A stretch of DNA of 64,000 bases from Beroe ovata (lineage: Eukaryota > Ctenophora > Nuda > Beroida > Beroidae): the NCBI GenBank assembly GCA_946803715.1, contig CAMPET010000087.1:211150-275149 (forward strand), read 5' to 3'. Shown here piece by piece: positions 10,306-21,674 of the stretch (positions within the stretch are counted from its first letter, which is position 1; every line of letters starts with the position of its first letter). The translations under genes and the position numbers were made by a program. Below the pieces are notes generated by a model, which was not told the origin of the DNA, searched no databases, and saw only the letters and a list, made by a program, of their open reading frames with translations.

Positions 10306-12099
10306 GTTTTTATAGATATATCTACTAGGTAATGGGGACCCGCTGTTAGATGACTTGGAGAAATGGAACGTGTTTTATATGACAAACTCAAATTGTATAA
10401 AAGTAACGAGATATGCCCTGTGTCAAATGCTATAGTATTACCTAAAGCAGCGCGGGCAGTGGAAATATTGAGACTGGTGTCTCACCACTCAATATGGTAT
10501 AGGTATACATTGATGTGTCATATTATGACAGTGATGCAGTCACAAGACAGCTGCAAAACACGGACATAGAAAACTTGTGTCATCATACTGCTTTGTCAAT
10601 ATGCACACCCACGAACACACACACACGAACACACACACGAACACACACACACNNNNNNNNNNNNNNNNNNNNCACACACACACACACACACACAATGAAG
10701 TCCCCAGCTTATGTAGAAACGGGACCTCAAAGTGAGTGAAAACACAAGCGGAGCTACTGTTTAAGTCACGTATGTAGTTCATTATATAAAAGCCCTTTTT
10801 ACAATTACTGTCGTAATGTTGACCAGCTCATTATAACAATGAATAATTATAACAATGAATAAGGTAATGATTTGTGATGGTTTTAAAAAGGTGCCTTGTA
10901 CATCACGAGTTTTATTGTCATTGAAGGGATTCATTATGAGTTCAGCTAGAATAGGGACATTGAGCGTCCTGAGTTAAGCACTCCTTTTCCAAGAAAGGGG
11001 AATGGGGAAGTCAAACAAAGCAAAAATAATGAAGCAATACCAGTACAGATTGTTCCATGTACGTTAATACGTGTGATTCAATAATTGTTAACCCAACAAG
11101 TCCTCTCTATAACAGTTATTCTCAAGTAATCAAAAGCAAAAAGGCTTAACTTCTTCCCCTATTGATAGTTATCATGGATGGAACCTTTGCGGCCCCGGGA
11201 CTAGGAAACTCAAGAGCTGTGGAGTACATTCCTTCTCCACACTTCATCCCCCAATTTCCATTGTGTGGAGAAAAGGTTGGTGCTGTTAGCTAAATCAATC
11301 GTATTAATAGCTATCAATCCTATTAGCTTCATTTATTGGCCAGTTCTAAGTGATATGCGTCTATGCAGTTCTAAGAGATTCGCGTCAAAACATAATTTGA
11401 AAAAACGTGAATATGTCAACTTGTCAAATATGAAAAAACTTCTTTTCACCAATTAGAGTGAGAATATGCATCTCAAGGTCTGTAGTGAGTATCAGTGTAG
11501 AAAACGTACTGCGGCGGCCCCTATATATACCTATGCGCATATACGGCATTGTAGGTACTAGGTTTGTAGGTACTAGGTTTGTATGTATGTACCAAGAGCA
11601 AATTGATATTTTAATGAGACGATTAATGAGCAGTACCGATATGAGAATTAATAGGAGTTCAATGTGATGAAAGGATGAGGGGGGCGGGTGTAGTGTTCCT
11701 CACTGGATAATGTCTCCACTGGAAACAATGAAAAGGAGAGATTGGTCACAGATTGGTCACATTATTGGTTATGATACAAGAAATAAATTGTTAACATAAG
11801 AACCGTATGTAATTGTGGAGCTGTTTGTATTTCAGGGACTGTACGGAATATTTTGGTTTTTCAGACTTTGTCCGACATACTGGACGGCGTGGTCAGGAAA
11901 TACATTTCAACAGCAGTGTGGCAGCTGTCAGAGATGTGTCATTGATGTCCAACCTTTGTCCAACCCTTGCTCTGGTGATAATATGATATAGGGGGGGTAT
12001 TATTCCAGAGAAAAGTGACCGTTGTCGCATGAGATGGGCTCACGGGGTCCCCGCAATAATCGCAAGTGCGTGTATGTGTGCGTGTATGTGTGTGTATGT

Positions 12100-12138
<39 letters not shown>

Positions 12139-13082
12139 TGTGTGTATGTTGTCTTGATGAAATTGAAGAGAGGTGCTTGTGTTGCACTGCAAAGTATGTG
12201 AAAGCAGCACGTGAGGTGTTATTGGGTAATCACCTCCCCCCCTTTCCGTGATTTTAGAGATCACGTGAGATTTCAGCCCCTCCCTCTCCATGACTGTGAG
12301 AGACTGTTGCCCATAAAAGCATGAAGAACTTTTGAACGGAGCTGCGAGAACTTATCAAACGTCAACAATGCTTAATATTGCGCATTGCACAATACCCAAC
12401 AACGCACCACTAATTTATCATCAAAAGGTGTCAAAAAAACTCTTCAATAACCTGTCAATAATTTTTAGTCAGGCGAAATTTCATGTCCTGGCACATGCCA
12501 GAGTAGGTATTAGTACTATTGTATCCTACTCTACTACTATATCATGTTCTTAGAAAATCGAATGACGTTGGCTTTTTGGCAGTGACTAAGTCACGTGACA
12601 ATTGTTAATGGACTTTGAGTTGGGCGTCGACCGTTCTCAGAGAAATGTCAAATAATGAACATCTATCTTTAATTTAGATTATTTTAGACTATCTCTATTC
12701 TCCAAAAATGCTTCGGCGGCGGTTGCTAATTAGTGTCAAGATGATTCGTGAGGCATGACACAATCGGGTCAGAATAAAATACTACGAACTCAAAATGGAA
12801 AGGTTACGCATCAGTATTTAATCGTGTCATGTGAATAGGTACTGTGGCTTGCATCACAGTACAAGTAGGAAGGCGATATATTAGGTATAACGGTAAATCT
12901 GCATCGAATTACGTGATGTTCCATATTATTGTAGCGTGACATTTTCCCATTATGTGCCTAGGTTTCTTCTATGACTTTATCCTTTGCCAACTCCAAACCG
13001 TTCACTCCCCCTTTCATTATTCTCCAGTTTATACCATTGACAATCTCCATAATTGTCTTCAATTAAATTCATAGGAGGTCAA
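10306..13082. other. Intergenic region with microsatellites and one assembly gap
   Basis: There are no coding exons I can support. It holds a (CA)n tract at about 10610-10693 interrupted by 20 N, a (TG)n tract at about 12065-12150, and two TCACGTGA palindromes (12261, 12591). The K2P promoter should lie near its left end and is not obvious. Confidence 0.5.
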
Positions 13083-13085
13083 GCT

Positions 13086-13132
<47 letters not shown>

Positions 13133-13156
13133 CTGGTTCAAGCCCAGCCGGGAGCG
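13083..13156 (+). tRNA. trnN-GTT: tRNA-Asn (anticodon GTT)
   Basis: A full cloverleaf can be read. The acceptor stem GCTTCCG pairs with CGGGAGC (one G-T pair). The D arm contains GGTTAG, the anticodon arm is TTCGGCTGTTAACCGAA with GTT in the loop, and the T arm is GCTGGTTCAAGCCCAGC. The sequence follows the eukaryotic tRNA-Asn consensus. No intron or encoded CCA is present. A short T-run, suited to RNA polymerase III termination, follows within 10 bp. Confidence 0.96.
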
Positions 13157-13300
13157 AAGCCTTTTTGTTTGGCTTCTTTCCATGTAATTTAGAATTTTAT
13201 TCATTGTGAAAACGTTTATGCATTGTACAAACTATACAATGTACATAGTGTACTTTGAATATCAAATAACGGCCACAGTGCTGATATCTAGACAACGACA

Positions 13301-13350
13301 GCGTTCGGCTGTTAACCGAAAGGTTGCTGGTTCAAGCCCAGCCGGGAGCG
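13301..13350 (+). pseudogene. Truncated tRNA-Asn copy (3' half), repeat unit 2
   Basis: It matches tRNA-Asn from the anticodon stem to the discriminator base. The 5' acceptor strand and the D arm with the A box are missing. The B box GGTTCAAGCCC and the terminator T-run are kept. A second identical-length copy lies at 13495-13544. Confidence 0.9.
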
Positions 13351-13494
13351 AAGCCTTTTTGTTTGGCTTCTTTCCATGTAATTTAGAATTTTATTCATTG
13401 TGAAAACGTTTATGCATTGTACAAACTATACAATGTACATAGTGTACTTTGAATATCAAATAACGGCCACAGTGCTGATATCTAGACAACGACA

Positions 13495-13544
13495 GCGTTC
13501 GGCTGTTAACCGAAAGGTTGCTGGTTCAAGCCCAGCCGGGAGCG
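13495..13544 (+). pseudogene. Truncated tRNA-Asn copy (3' half), repeat unit 3
   Basis: This has the same truncation as unit 2. It retains the anticodon arm, the T arm and B box; just downstream a single change turns GAAGCC into GAAGTC. Confidence 0.9.
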
Positions 13545-13704
13545 AAGTCTTTTTGTTTGGCTTCTTTCCATGTAATTTAGAATTTTATTCATTGTGAAAA
13601 CGTTTATGCATTGTACAAACTATACAATGTACATAGTGTACTTTGAATATCAAATAACGGCCACAGTGCTGATATTTAGACAACAAAATTCCTTTTCGCA
13701 TATC

Positions 13705-13776
13705 TCCTCGTTAGTATAGTGGTTAGTATTCCCGCCTGTCACGCGGGCGACCAGGGTTCGATTCCCTGACGGGGAG
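13705..13776 (+). tRNA. trnD-GTC: tRNA-Asp (anticodon GTC)
   Basis: The acceptor stem TCCTCGT pairs with ACGGGGA, with discriminator G. The anticodon arm CCCGCCTGTCACGCGGG carries GTC in its loop, and the T arm is CAGGGTTCGATTCCCTG. It follows the eukaryotic tRNA-Asp consensus. A T-rich terminator follows within 10 bp. It is same-strand with tRNA-Asn and about 550 bp away. Confidence 0.96.
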
Positions 13777-15593
13777 CTTTTTATTTTTTTTGAATCATAA
13801 CTATTTTACAACAGATGTTTTACTCACGGTGATCAACAGTTACCGGAAAATTCAAACATTTCAGATGATACGACTTACGAAGATGCTGAACAGTCGACGA
13901 TTAGCCCTGATACTGCTTACAGCCTGAACCATAGGTTTGTGATGGGAAGGTCAGTAAAGGTCACAGGGTTCCTTGTTATTTCTGGGGGTCAGAACAGGGT
14001 AACTGCTGTGAGGTCACTGTCAGTGAAGGGTCGGGGGAATTGGAGATGTATAACTTTAGTATCTATGTGACTCATAGTACTGTAGTAGTGTCATTATAAC
14101 GTTTTGTCGGGCTGAGATCCAGGTTTTCGTATGTTGTATGTGGGCGAACCATGTTATCGAAACGTGTTTCATCTGCAATCTATAACTAATCTGTCATTTC
14201 AAATACGTACGTCGTAAAGAAAATTCAATATGTAAGGTGCGCCGCGGTGCCAAAAATGGACCCATTTCAGATTAACAATGTTCCGTGCCAACAGCCTATT
14301 TAATGCCGAATTTTTAGCAACGTGGCGTTAAAAGCATTGATTTAGGAGCCCAATCTCGCCCCTATGTGTTTATACCCATAGATTTAACCGTCCTCTTGAA
14401 TTTTGATCTGCAATCAGAGTTCCTATAGTAGGAACTCAATGGTAGGAACTTCCTACCATTGATTTCTGAGTTTTCTCAAATTTTCAGTCAAAAAATCCTG
14501 CCGTATGATGTCATTTCTCATGGCAAATTGAGAAAAAAGATCATCAATCGCGCACTATTGACTATATTTCAGAAAAGTAATTCTACAAAATGGCACTCAT
14601 CACCTTATCAATCACCATTTATCGCTTCCTTTATAGAAAGCGCAATATTCTTTTTGCTCGCGCAGCTCCCCATAATACATACTTTTCATGATGAAGCTGG
14701 GATCATAATATCGACAATATATGTGACGGGGAATATGAGTGTCAGGTACGTGAGCGTGAGCGTGTTGTCAGACGATTGACGTATGGATGGCAGGTGTCAT
14801 GGCATTCATGCTAATCTTTGTGCCATCTTTTCACCCCTATCACTTTATCTGGAGGGAGAGGGCATGCAGGGGGGTTCTTATGATCGTGAACGTCTCCTGC
14901 CTGCTTCGTGACAACTCGATATTTTACTGATATTGACAGGGGAAGATCATCGATTTCTATTATTTTGCACGCGCAGCATTTTGTAGAGTTCAGAGCGCCA
15001 TGCTTGAATCTTGGCGTACTGAATCTGATATTCATTGAGTATTCTATAGCTGGGTAACCACTAACCACGGATATCAAAGTTTTCAAAATTCATGCTGCAC
15101 AACTTTATTCTCGATTTTATATTGGTTAAACCTTCCATTCATTGTAATAAATTGCGCATCTATGTCACAATAGTAATAATTCTATCGAAATATTATAACC
15201 CAGTGATATACTATGTAATACTACGCGCAGGTTGAAGTGACCGAAATCGCGCATGGGCTCCAATTTAAGTTTTTAATAAACCTGCCAAAAATTTTAGCTG
15301 ACACCAGCTCTCGTTGTCCCTGTCTATAATTGTCCTCTCCCATCAAAATTTCACAGCACTCTAGCTATATTATAACTGTGTTCCCGATATGTAATCTTGC
15401 TAATCTCGTCATTCTACAATGGGATTTTATCATAAAATAATATAAGATTTATCATTTGATCATTGGCAGCCGCAGGATCATTTCACTGTCTGATATATAA
15501 ATCCCGTCCGATTTGTCCTTTTTTATCATTGGAACATCGTATGTATCATGTGAACACTGATCATGTGATCCCGGCTGCGTCCCTGCAGAGATC
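13777..15593. other. Intergenic region before the GPCR pair
   Basis: A possible short exon lies at about 13866-13932, behind a TTTCAG acceptor. It reads DDTTYEDAEQSTISPDTAY and ends at a weak GTTTGT donor, but I cannot connect it to a gene. The remainder is AT-rich without supported features. The GPCR 5' UTR exon may be here. Confidence 0.35.
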
Positions 15594-17071
15594 ATGATTC
15601 TTTTCTGGAATAACAAGTACTACCACAACCTCATGAGGAATAACGGATCGGCGGTAGTGGACCTGTTTGACCAGGATTTCGATGTCAATTATGCCACTAA
15701 CTGTCTCCTTGGAATCGTGTTCATCGCCGCTTTTGTTCTTGGCGTTGGACTTCATCCTTTTGTCATCATTTTCAGTTGGGCAAAAAATATCATCATTTCG
15801 AGACTTTTTATAATCAATTCAGGTCTGTAGAGCATTACATGAGAAAAATACACGACACACGTGTAATTATTTAATTATGCATAGACATTCAAGTTGTTAT
15901 CTGAATATCAACGTCCAGATTTCGATTCAATTTCTGAATTTTTATTGATTTTTTGGCAGGTGCCGATCTGGTTGTCTGTGCCCTGATACCACTCTTCTAC
16001 GCCATTCTCATGCTCCAAACAAGAGTCATCTTCTACGACTACACCTATGAACTGTTCATTGTTGCTATCATGTGTACTTTCGGATGTCTCTCCCAGGTCA
16101 GACCTAATTAATGATGAGAATACCACCAATTACTATCTATTAATTACCCCTTAAATTTGAAAACCTATTTCCCCCTCTCTCAACCAAATATTTGTTGCTA
16201 GGTAACAACCGCGATCCTGGGTATCTGTCGGATGATACTGTTCATCGATCCATTCTACAAAGTCATGAATAAATGGATCTACATTTACATCTTTGTTCAC
16301 TGTATCTACATGTTCATTCTGGTACGTCTATTTCGTATTTAAGTAGATTTCATTGAAAATATCGCTTGAGTTGGAACCATGAAACCTTTCATTCTCCTCC
16401 ATAGTTGGGGATTGGGGAATATGAACTTGATGATTGACCTTAATTGTTCGTCGAGCCTTTTTATATATCCTTTCGAGATAGAAATTTCATCCGTCAATTT
16501 ACATCTCATACATATTAATCCATCGATTGCTCAGATTTTGATCGTGGTTCTAGTCCTAAGTGGAAAGATCACTCAGCCATACATGGACGTACACACGGTT
16601 GTGGCATTCTGTTTCGGTGTCAACTTCATACACTGTGTGGCAGGATCCGCGTGTAGCACTTTCACCGTCATCTCCATCTACCGGCAGATCAGCGGCTTGG
16701 ACAGCAAGGACCAGGATATGACGTTAACAAGGGAAAAGTTGAGCGGAAACATCACCATCCTGATGATGAATCTGCCACATTTCATCACCGCGGGGTGCAT
16801 CTTTAGATCTCTCGTTGATACGAACATTTCATGGTTCGATATCAACTTCATATTTTGCCCGATCCTGACAGCCACACTGAACGCTATCATAATAGTCGGG
16901 AGGAGTCAGAGTATACGGGCTCTCATGTTGCAGAGCTTGGTGAAAGTGGGCGAGGCGCTCTGTCTTTGGGAGTGTAACTTTGCAAAGGAGGACACGTGCA
17001 GCTCCAAGACTGCCATGCCGACACCCAGCACTGTTGTCTACAAAAACGCTCTCCATGCCACGTCAGTTTGA
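15594..17071 (+). CDS. Rhodopsin-like (class A) GPCR, tandem paralogue 1
   Basis: Exons 15594-15822, 15960-16096, 16202-16321 and 16535-17071 join in phase to 340 residues. Seven hydrophobic segments are visible. TM2 contains SGADLVVCALIP, with the class A Asp2.50. TM3 ends in GICRMILFIDPFY, keeping Arg3.50 and the loop-2 Pro but replacing the acidic residue of DRY with Cys. TM7 ends LNAIIIV, an NPxxY variant lacking both Pro and Tyr. There is no TM7 Lys, so it is not an opsin. I start at the ATG after the CTGCAG acceptor because the paralogue's preceding bases are in a different phase, which suggests a 5' UTR exon upstream. The ligand is unknown. Confidence 0.78.
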
Positions 17072-17999
17072 ACAGCACAAGGTTGTGAGTCAGTCGCTAT
17101 ATAACAAGAATTATGAACAGTGAACTCGTTTTCTAATGGAATTTTTGTGACCACTCCACGAATCGTGATTCACGTGACCCATTGAGTCTAGATTTAAACG
17201 CTGAGAACATTTGGACAGCACTAAACTGATTTTTATTTATCACCAAGATATCAAATTAAACCCTCGACGTTTGATTACCTTGTCTGTTGTACGGTAGTGT
17301 GTATGATGAGTGTGTGTGTGTGTGTTTATGTATGTATGCTAGAGAGTAGAGTTTGAGTGATCTAAAGCTTTAAATCAAGCAGAAAAGGAAATAAACAGTT
17401 AAACCAGACCCTAGTGATTGAGCTGCTAATGATTAACCAATGTAGAATTTAATGGCATATTCCTACTCAAAGATTGTTTTCCATGAATATGAAAAAAGGT
17501 ATCACCAGTGACCACACTGCAGCTGTTACTCTGATACAAAGTTGTCTGCTCATTGGAGCATATAGCACCCTGCATACAGCCTAATCACGTGGGAAGTTGA
17601 TAACCGATAAGAAGTTTATCTTCACAGCTGTGATGACTTCTACTCAATGTCAAAGTTGATAACTGGATATTTTGATTTCCATGTTTCCACTTTGCACTTA
17701 TGAATATGATGATACTTCTGTAACCCGTACAGGAGCCGCAATGAAGCTGTGTTGCATAAATTCCACTTTTTTCGAAGAGCAAAGTCATTGTTAATCTGAG
17801 CTAGTTAGTGTGCTGTTAGATAGTGTGCTGTCCATTTTGTCTTTCGTTTTAATGCTTTAAGATTGTTCCAAATCAAATTCAGGTTCCCCTAGTTCACCTG
17901 TTTATTGATTAAGTACTTGCATTGTAATTAAATAATTAATTCACTCCATCTCAATTCTAACCACCACAATGTTATAGCCCAAGTCTGCAGCTGCACGAT
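17072..17999. other. Spacer between the GPCR paralogues
   Basis: A (TG)n tract of about 25 bp lies near 17305, and a TCACGTGA palindrome at 17170. No coding exon is supported. Confidence 0.5.
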
Positions 18000-19623
18000 A
18001 TGATACTATTCTGGAACAACACGTACTACCAAGGACTAGCGGCTGACAGCAATGTGACACGGGAAATGTTTCAGCCTCACCTCCCCTACTACTACGCTAT
18101 CAACTACATCGTCGGACTTGTCTTCCTTTCGTCATTCTTTATCGGAGTGGGGCTCAACCCTTTCGTCATCAAGTTCAACTGGTCGAAGAGGACATCGTCT
18201 GTGTCTCTACTCTTCGTTATTACCGCTTGTGAGTAGAAACACACGTGCAGTGCTGAGTATGATGTTCTGTGCTTTTTCAAAAGAAGTGGTGTCAAAGTTT
18301 GTAAAAATAACGTGGTTTCATAGTTACCCGGACACCCGGTGTCATTATATATTAACACGGTGACACATGTAATATTCCAGGTGCTGACACCATGGTGTGT
18401 ATCCTGATTCCCATGTTCTACGCTTCACTCATGCTCCAACCTCGGATTATATTCTACGATTACATGTACGAGATGTACATCGTGTGTGTCATGTGTACAT
18501 TCGGGTGTACTTCACAGGTCAGTACTTTCATAGTGGTATCGGGAGAGGGGAGAGGAGTGGGATTTCAAGAGAGAGAGGGAGAGAGGGATTTCAAGAGAGA
18601 GAGAGGGTAGTGGGACCAAGGGTTAAGTGTAGAGGAGTCAGAGCAGTGTTTGTCAGCAAAAGTTTTCTCTCCTCCAAATACGCGTCACGTCACGGGTAAC
18701 GTGATGCTCGTCACGTTACGATCACGAGTTGGGGTCTAAGGAAAGAACATCCCCCACCAGGTTACGACCACACTGTTGGGCGTGTGTCGGTTCATCAAAG
18801 TGATGAATCCATTCTACAACATCAGTAACAAGTGCCTTGTTATCTATCTCCTATTTCACGTTGGATACATGTTCATTCAGGTAAAAAGCTGTATAGTTCG
18901 TGGATCCTGTGCGATTTTTTTTCAATTTTTTTGATGTTGAAAACGGTATTATACAAATTACAAAGCTCATTTCTTGAATACCTGGCAGCTGCCAATCTTA
19001 AACTCTCATGGCAACACGCTGGAAATAAGCACGTGGGTTAACCGACACACAACCATATCATGGATTTCCTCCAGGTTATTTTCATCATCCTGATGCTGCT
19101 GAACAAGCTGGAAAACCACAACGGAGTCCTGTTCAAACTGGTGTTTGCGTGTTTCTCCATATCTGCCCTCCATTGTGTCATCGGATCTCTCTGTTCGGGG
19201 CTGACAGTGTGCAAGTTGTACCACCTGACTGGTGGCGGTGGTAACCATGACGACAGCTGCCACACTCTGGCGGAGAAGAGGACCAGTGCCGTTACCATCT
19301 TCCTCATGAATATCCCCCACTTTGTGACCGCAGGGTGTATCTTCACGTCCATTGTGTCACCCCGCGGCATCTCCTGGTTCGACATCAACTTCATCTTCTG
19401 TCCGATTCTCACGGCCACCCTGAACCCGCTCCTCATCGTCACGAGGAGCTCGGCAATCCGGAGGATGGTCCGGGATTATATCCGGATCTGCGGGAAGAAG
19501 ATCACTTCGGCCTCCTCCGCCGGGCCAGGAGGGACGGTGATGCTCCAGATGACAAGTTCGCAGCGGGACGAGACGAGTTTCAAGGCGGGGAAATATGTGG
19601 AGGGACCGAGTACTACTGCGTGA
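18000..19623 (+). CDS. Rhodopsin-like (class A) GPCR, tandem paralogue 2
   Basis: Exons 18000-18228, 18381-18517, 18761-18880 and 19075-19623 give 344 residues. The first three exons have exactly the same lengths as in the gene at 15594 (229, 137 and 120 bp) with the same phases, so the pair arose by tandem duplication. Shared blocks include MILFWNN at the start, ADxxVCxLIPxFYA in TM2, MCTFGC before TM3 and FDINFIFCPILTATLN in TM7. TM3 ends GVCRFIKVMNPFY and TM7 ends LNPLLIV, again without the DRY acid or the NPxxY Tyr. An NVT glycosylation site lies in the extracellular N-terminus. The C-terminal tail is unlike that of its neighbour. It converges on the CNBD2-like gene. Confidence 0.8.
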
Positions 19624-20376
19624 CATTTGACAACGGATCCCATCTGACTTCCCGACAGCTTCGGATCTGATGAATTACAGGACAATATGGACATGGCGTA
19701 GCCATTAGCTGGCAACTCAAATGGATCAGGACTTGCTCAAATGGTTTTCGGATGCATAGATGGACCGATCTTTATGTTTTTTGTGAAAGCGTAGCTGGTG
19801 CCTAATCTCATAGCAGATGAAATTATTTCAATCGTTTTGAATTATTTGACATTTTACTTTGCTGAAATATTCATTCGTTTCACCTGATTCTTAATTGAAA
19901 TTCTCAAATTTCATTATTTGTTAGCTGATTAATGATTTGTTAATTTTCTTTTGCTGTTATTTTTCAATTTCATGAAATTCAGTACATCAATTCTGAGTTA
20001 ATTCAATTCTCAAGATCTTGAGAATGAATAAATTATTTTATCGATGATATTGTCAAAATCATTTCATTGCTACGTTCATCCCAAGCTCATAATCTCAATC
20101 TTCGTTAAAATTTCTATTTGAAAAGTCAATATAATTATAAATGGTCTCTGCGCTCGTCACAATAATTTAAGTGCGTTTAAGTTTAACAATCACGAATGGA
20201 TTCACGTGATTCACTGACAAAAAATCTCCTAGCTTTCTAACAGAAGGAATCTGATTCTCAAGCTGATGGAACTACTATATAAGCAACATCGAAGACAACT
20301 TTTTCGCAACATAAATGATTGAAGTTTTACTTTTAGGCAACATTTTCGAGGGAAAGTTTTCAGCTCTTGCAGAAGC
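19624..20376. other. Convergent 3' flanks of GPCR 2 and the CNBD2-like gene
   Basis: AT-rich spacer with a TCACGTGA palindrome at 20202. No coding signal. Confidence 0.5.
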
Positions 20377-21603
20377 TCATCGGATTTTTCTGCGTGCGAG
20401 ACTGTCGACCAGACTCTTTTTGTAGAGTTCCCAATGACGTCTCTTGAGGAATCCTTGAAATGCCTCCTCTACACTCAACGTGCTTTGGAGCTCTGTCGCG
20501 GCCATGTCCTGGAATGATCGTGAAATTAACAGGGCTTTGTGTAGAGGGGTCTTGCAGGAAATAAATGTCAGGGTAGGTCAAATTGAATGCTTCAGGTTGA
20601 ATTTGCAGGAATTGTTTCTGATAATTAGGATTTATCCAGCGGAAATTAGATCCAAATCTAAATCATGCGTTTAAATCAGGTTGCGATGAACAACTTTGGT
20701 TAAGACAATGACCCCAAAGGTGAGTTATGATTTACAATTACCTCAAGGACTGGAAGAAGGTTAAACTTCTGGAATAGTATTTTCGGGAGGAGCAAAACTT
20801 CGCTCTTCCGCACAGAACCCACGTTGCACCGGTTACGCTCGATAAAGTCGGAAACACTGAAAAACTCTGTCGGACCTATGCGTCGCAAGCACAAATGATA
20901 CCTGCAGGGAAAAATGAAAATCATTCATAATCTTAAAGATCATCTAATCTTGTTATAGATCGTTTGAAAAGTTGGAAAAGTCCTCTTGATTAATACCAGA
21001 TTATAGTTGGGTTCAATAGAAGCAATGAATTGGGATTTGGGATCGATAACCACAACTTACATGCGTGATGAAACTGATTGTACATCGTTATTGAAATAAG
21101 TTGAGTATCGGGAAGAAGGTTGTTCAGCTATGTGAGCTCTGGTGTGTGATCGTGTACTTGGTGTTTCTGAAAATAGTGTCCAGATAAAGGGTAAACTTGA
21201 CGGTTTTTGCTATGCGACATAGAAAAAGAAGACGTCAGGTTTTCCTTTGATCTCAANCCCCCTAGAAGTAGAGATCATTTCATAATTCATGGATCTATCA
21301 AAATAACCCCTGCATTCATTGTACTGGAATACACGTATGTCTGGAAACGATGTGTGTAGCATCGAATATATGTACATTGTATCCACACATATGTTTTATG
21401 GTACGCCCTACGGAATGCTGGCGTGTCACGTGATAGCTGTATAAGCCAATCATAGCGCGGCGTGAGACAACATATAGCCAATCACAGAACGCGCGCATTG
21501 ATCGTGCGTGAGTTCATCAGATACAATAACATTCTGCATTCGTACATTCGTGTTGCGTGTGAGTCTTCATTGAATACAATACATTCGTCATTCGTGTTAA
21601 CTG

Positions 21604-21674
<71 letters not shown>

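Larger units (their letters stand above)
13107..13686 (+). repeat. 194-bp tandem repeat carrying the tRNA-Asn 3' half (three units)
   Basis: Units begin at 13107, 13301 and 13495, exactly 194 bp apart, and differ at only a few bases. Each starts inside the tRNA at GCGTTCGGCTG and includes the anticodon arm, T arm and 3' acceptor strand plus about 145 bp of 3' flank. Only the first is attached to a tRNA 5' half. The apparent 65-codon frames inside the array are repeat artefacts. Confidence 0.95.

Noticed and set aside
13206-13597. Two identical 65-codon frames
   Set aside because: They are copies of the tRNA-Asn tandem repeat read as protein.
18541-18610. GAGAGAGG / GATTTCAAGAGAG repeat in a GPCR intron
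   Set aside because: Short purine-rich simple repeat, not a distinct element.
15594-19623. GPCR pair as opsins
   Set aside because: No Lys at the retinal-binding position of TM7.
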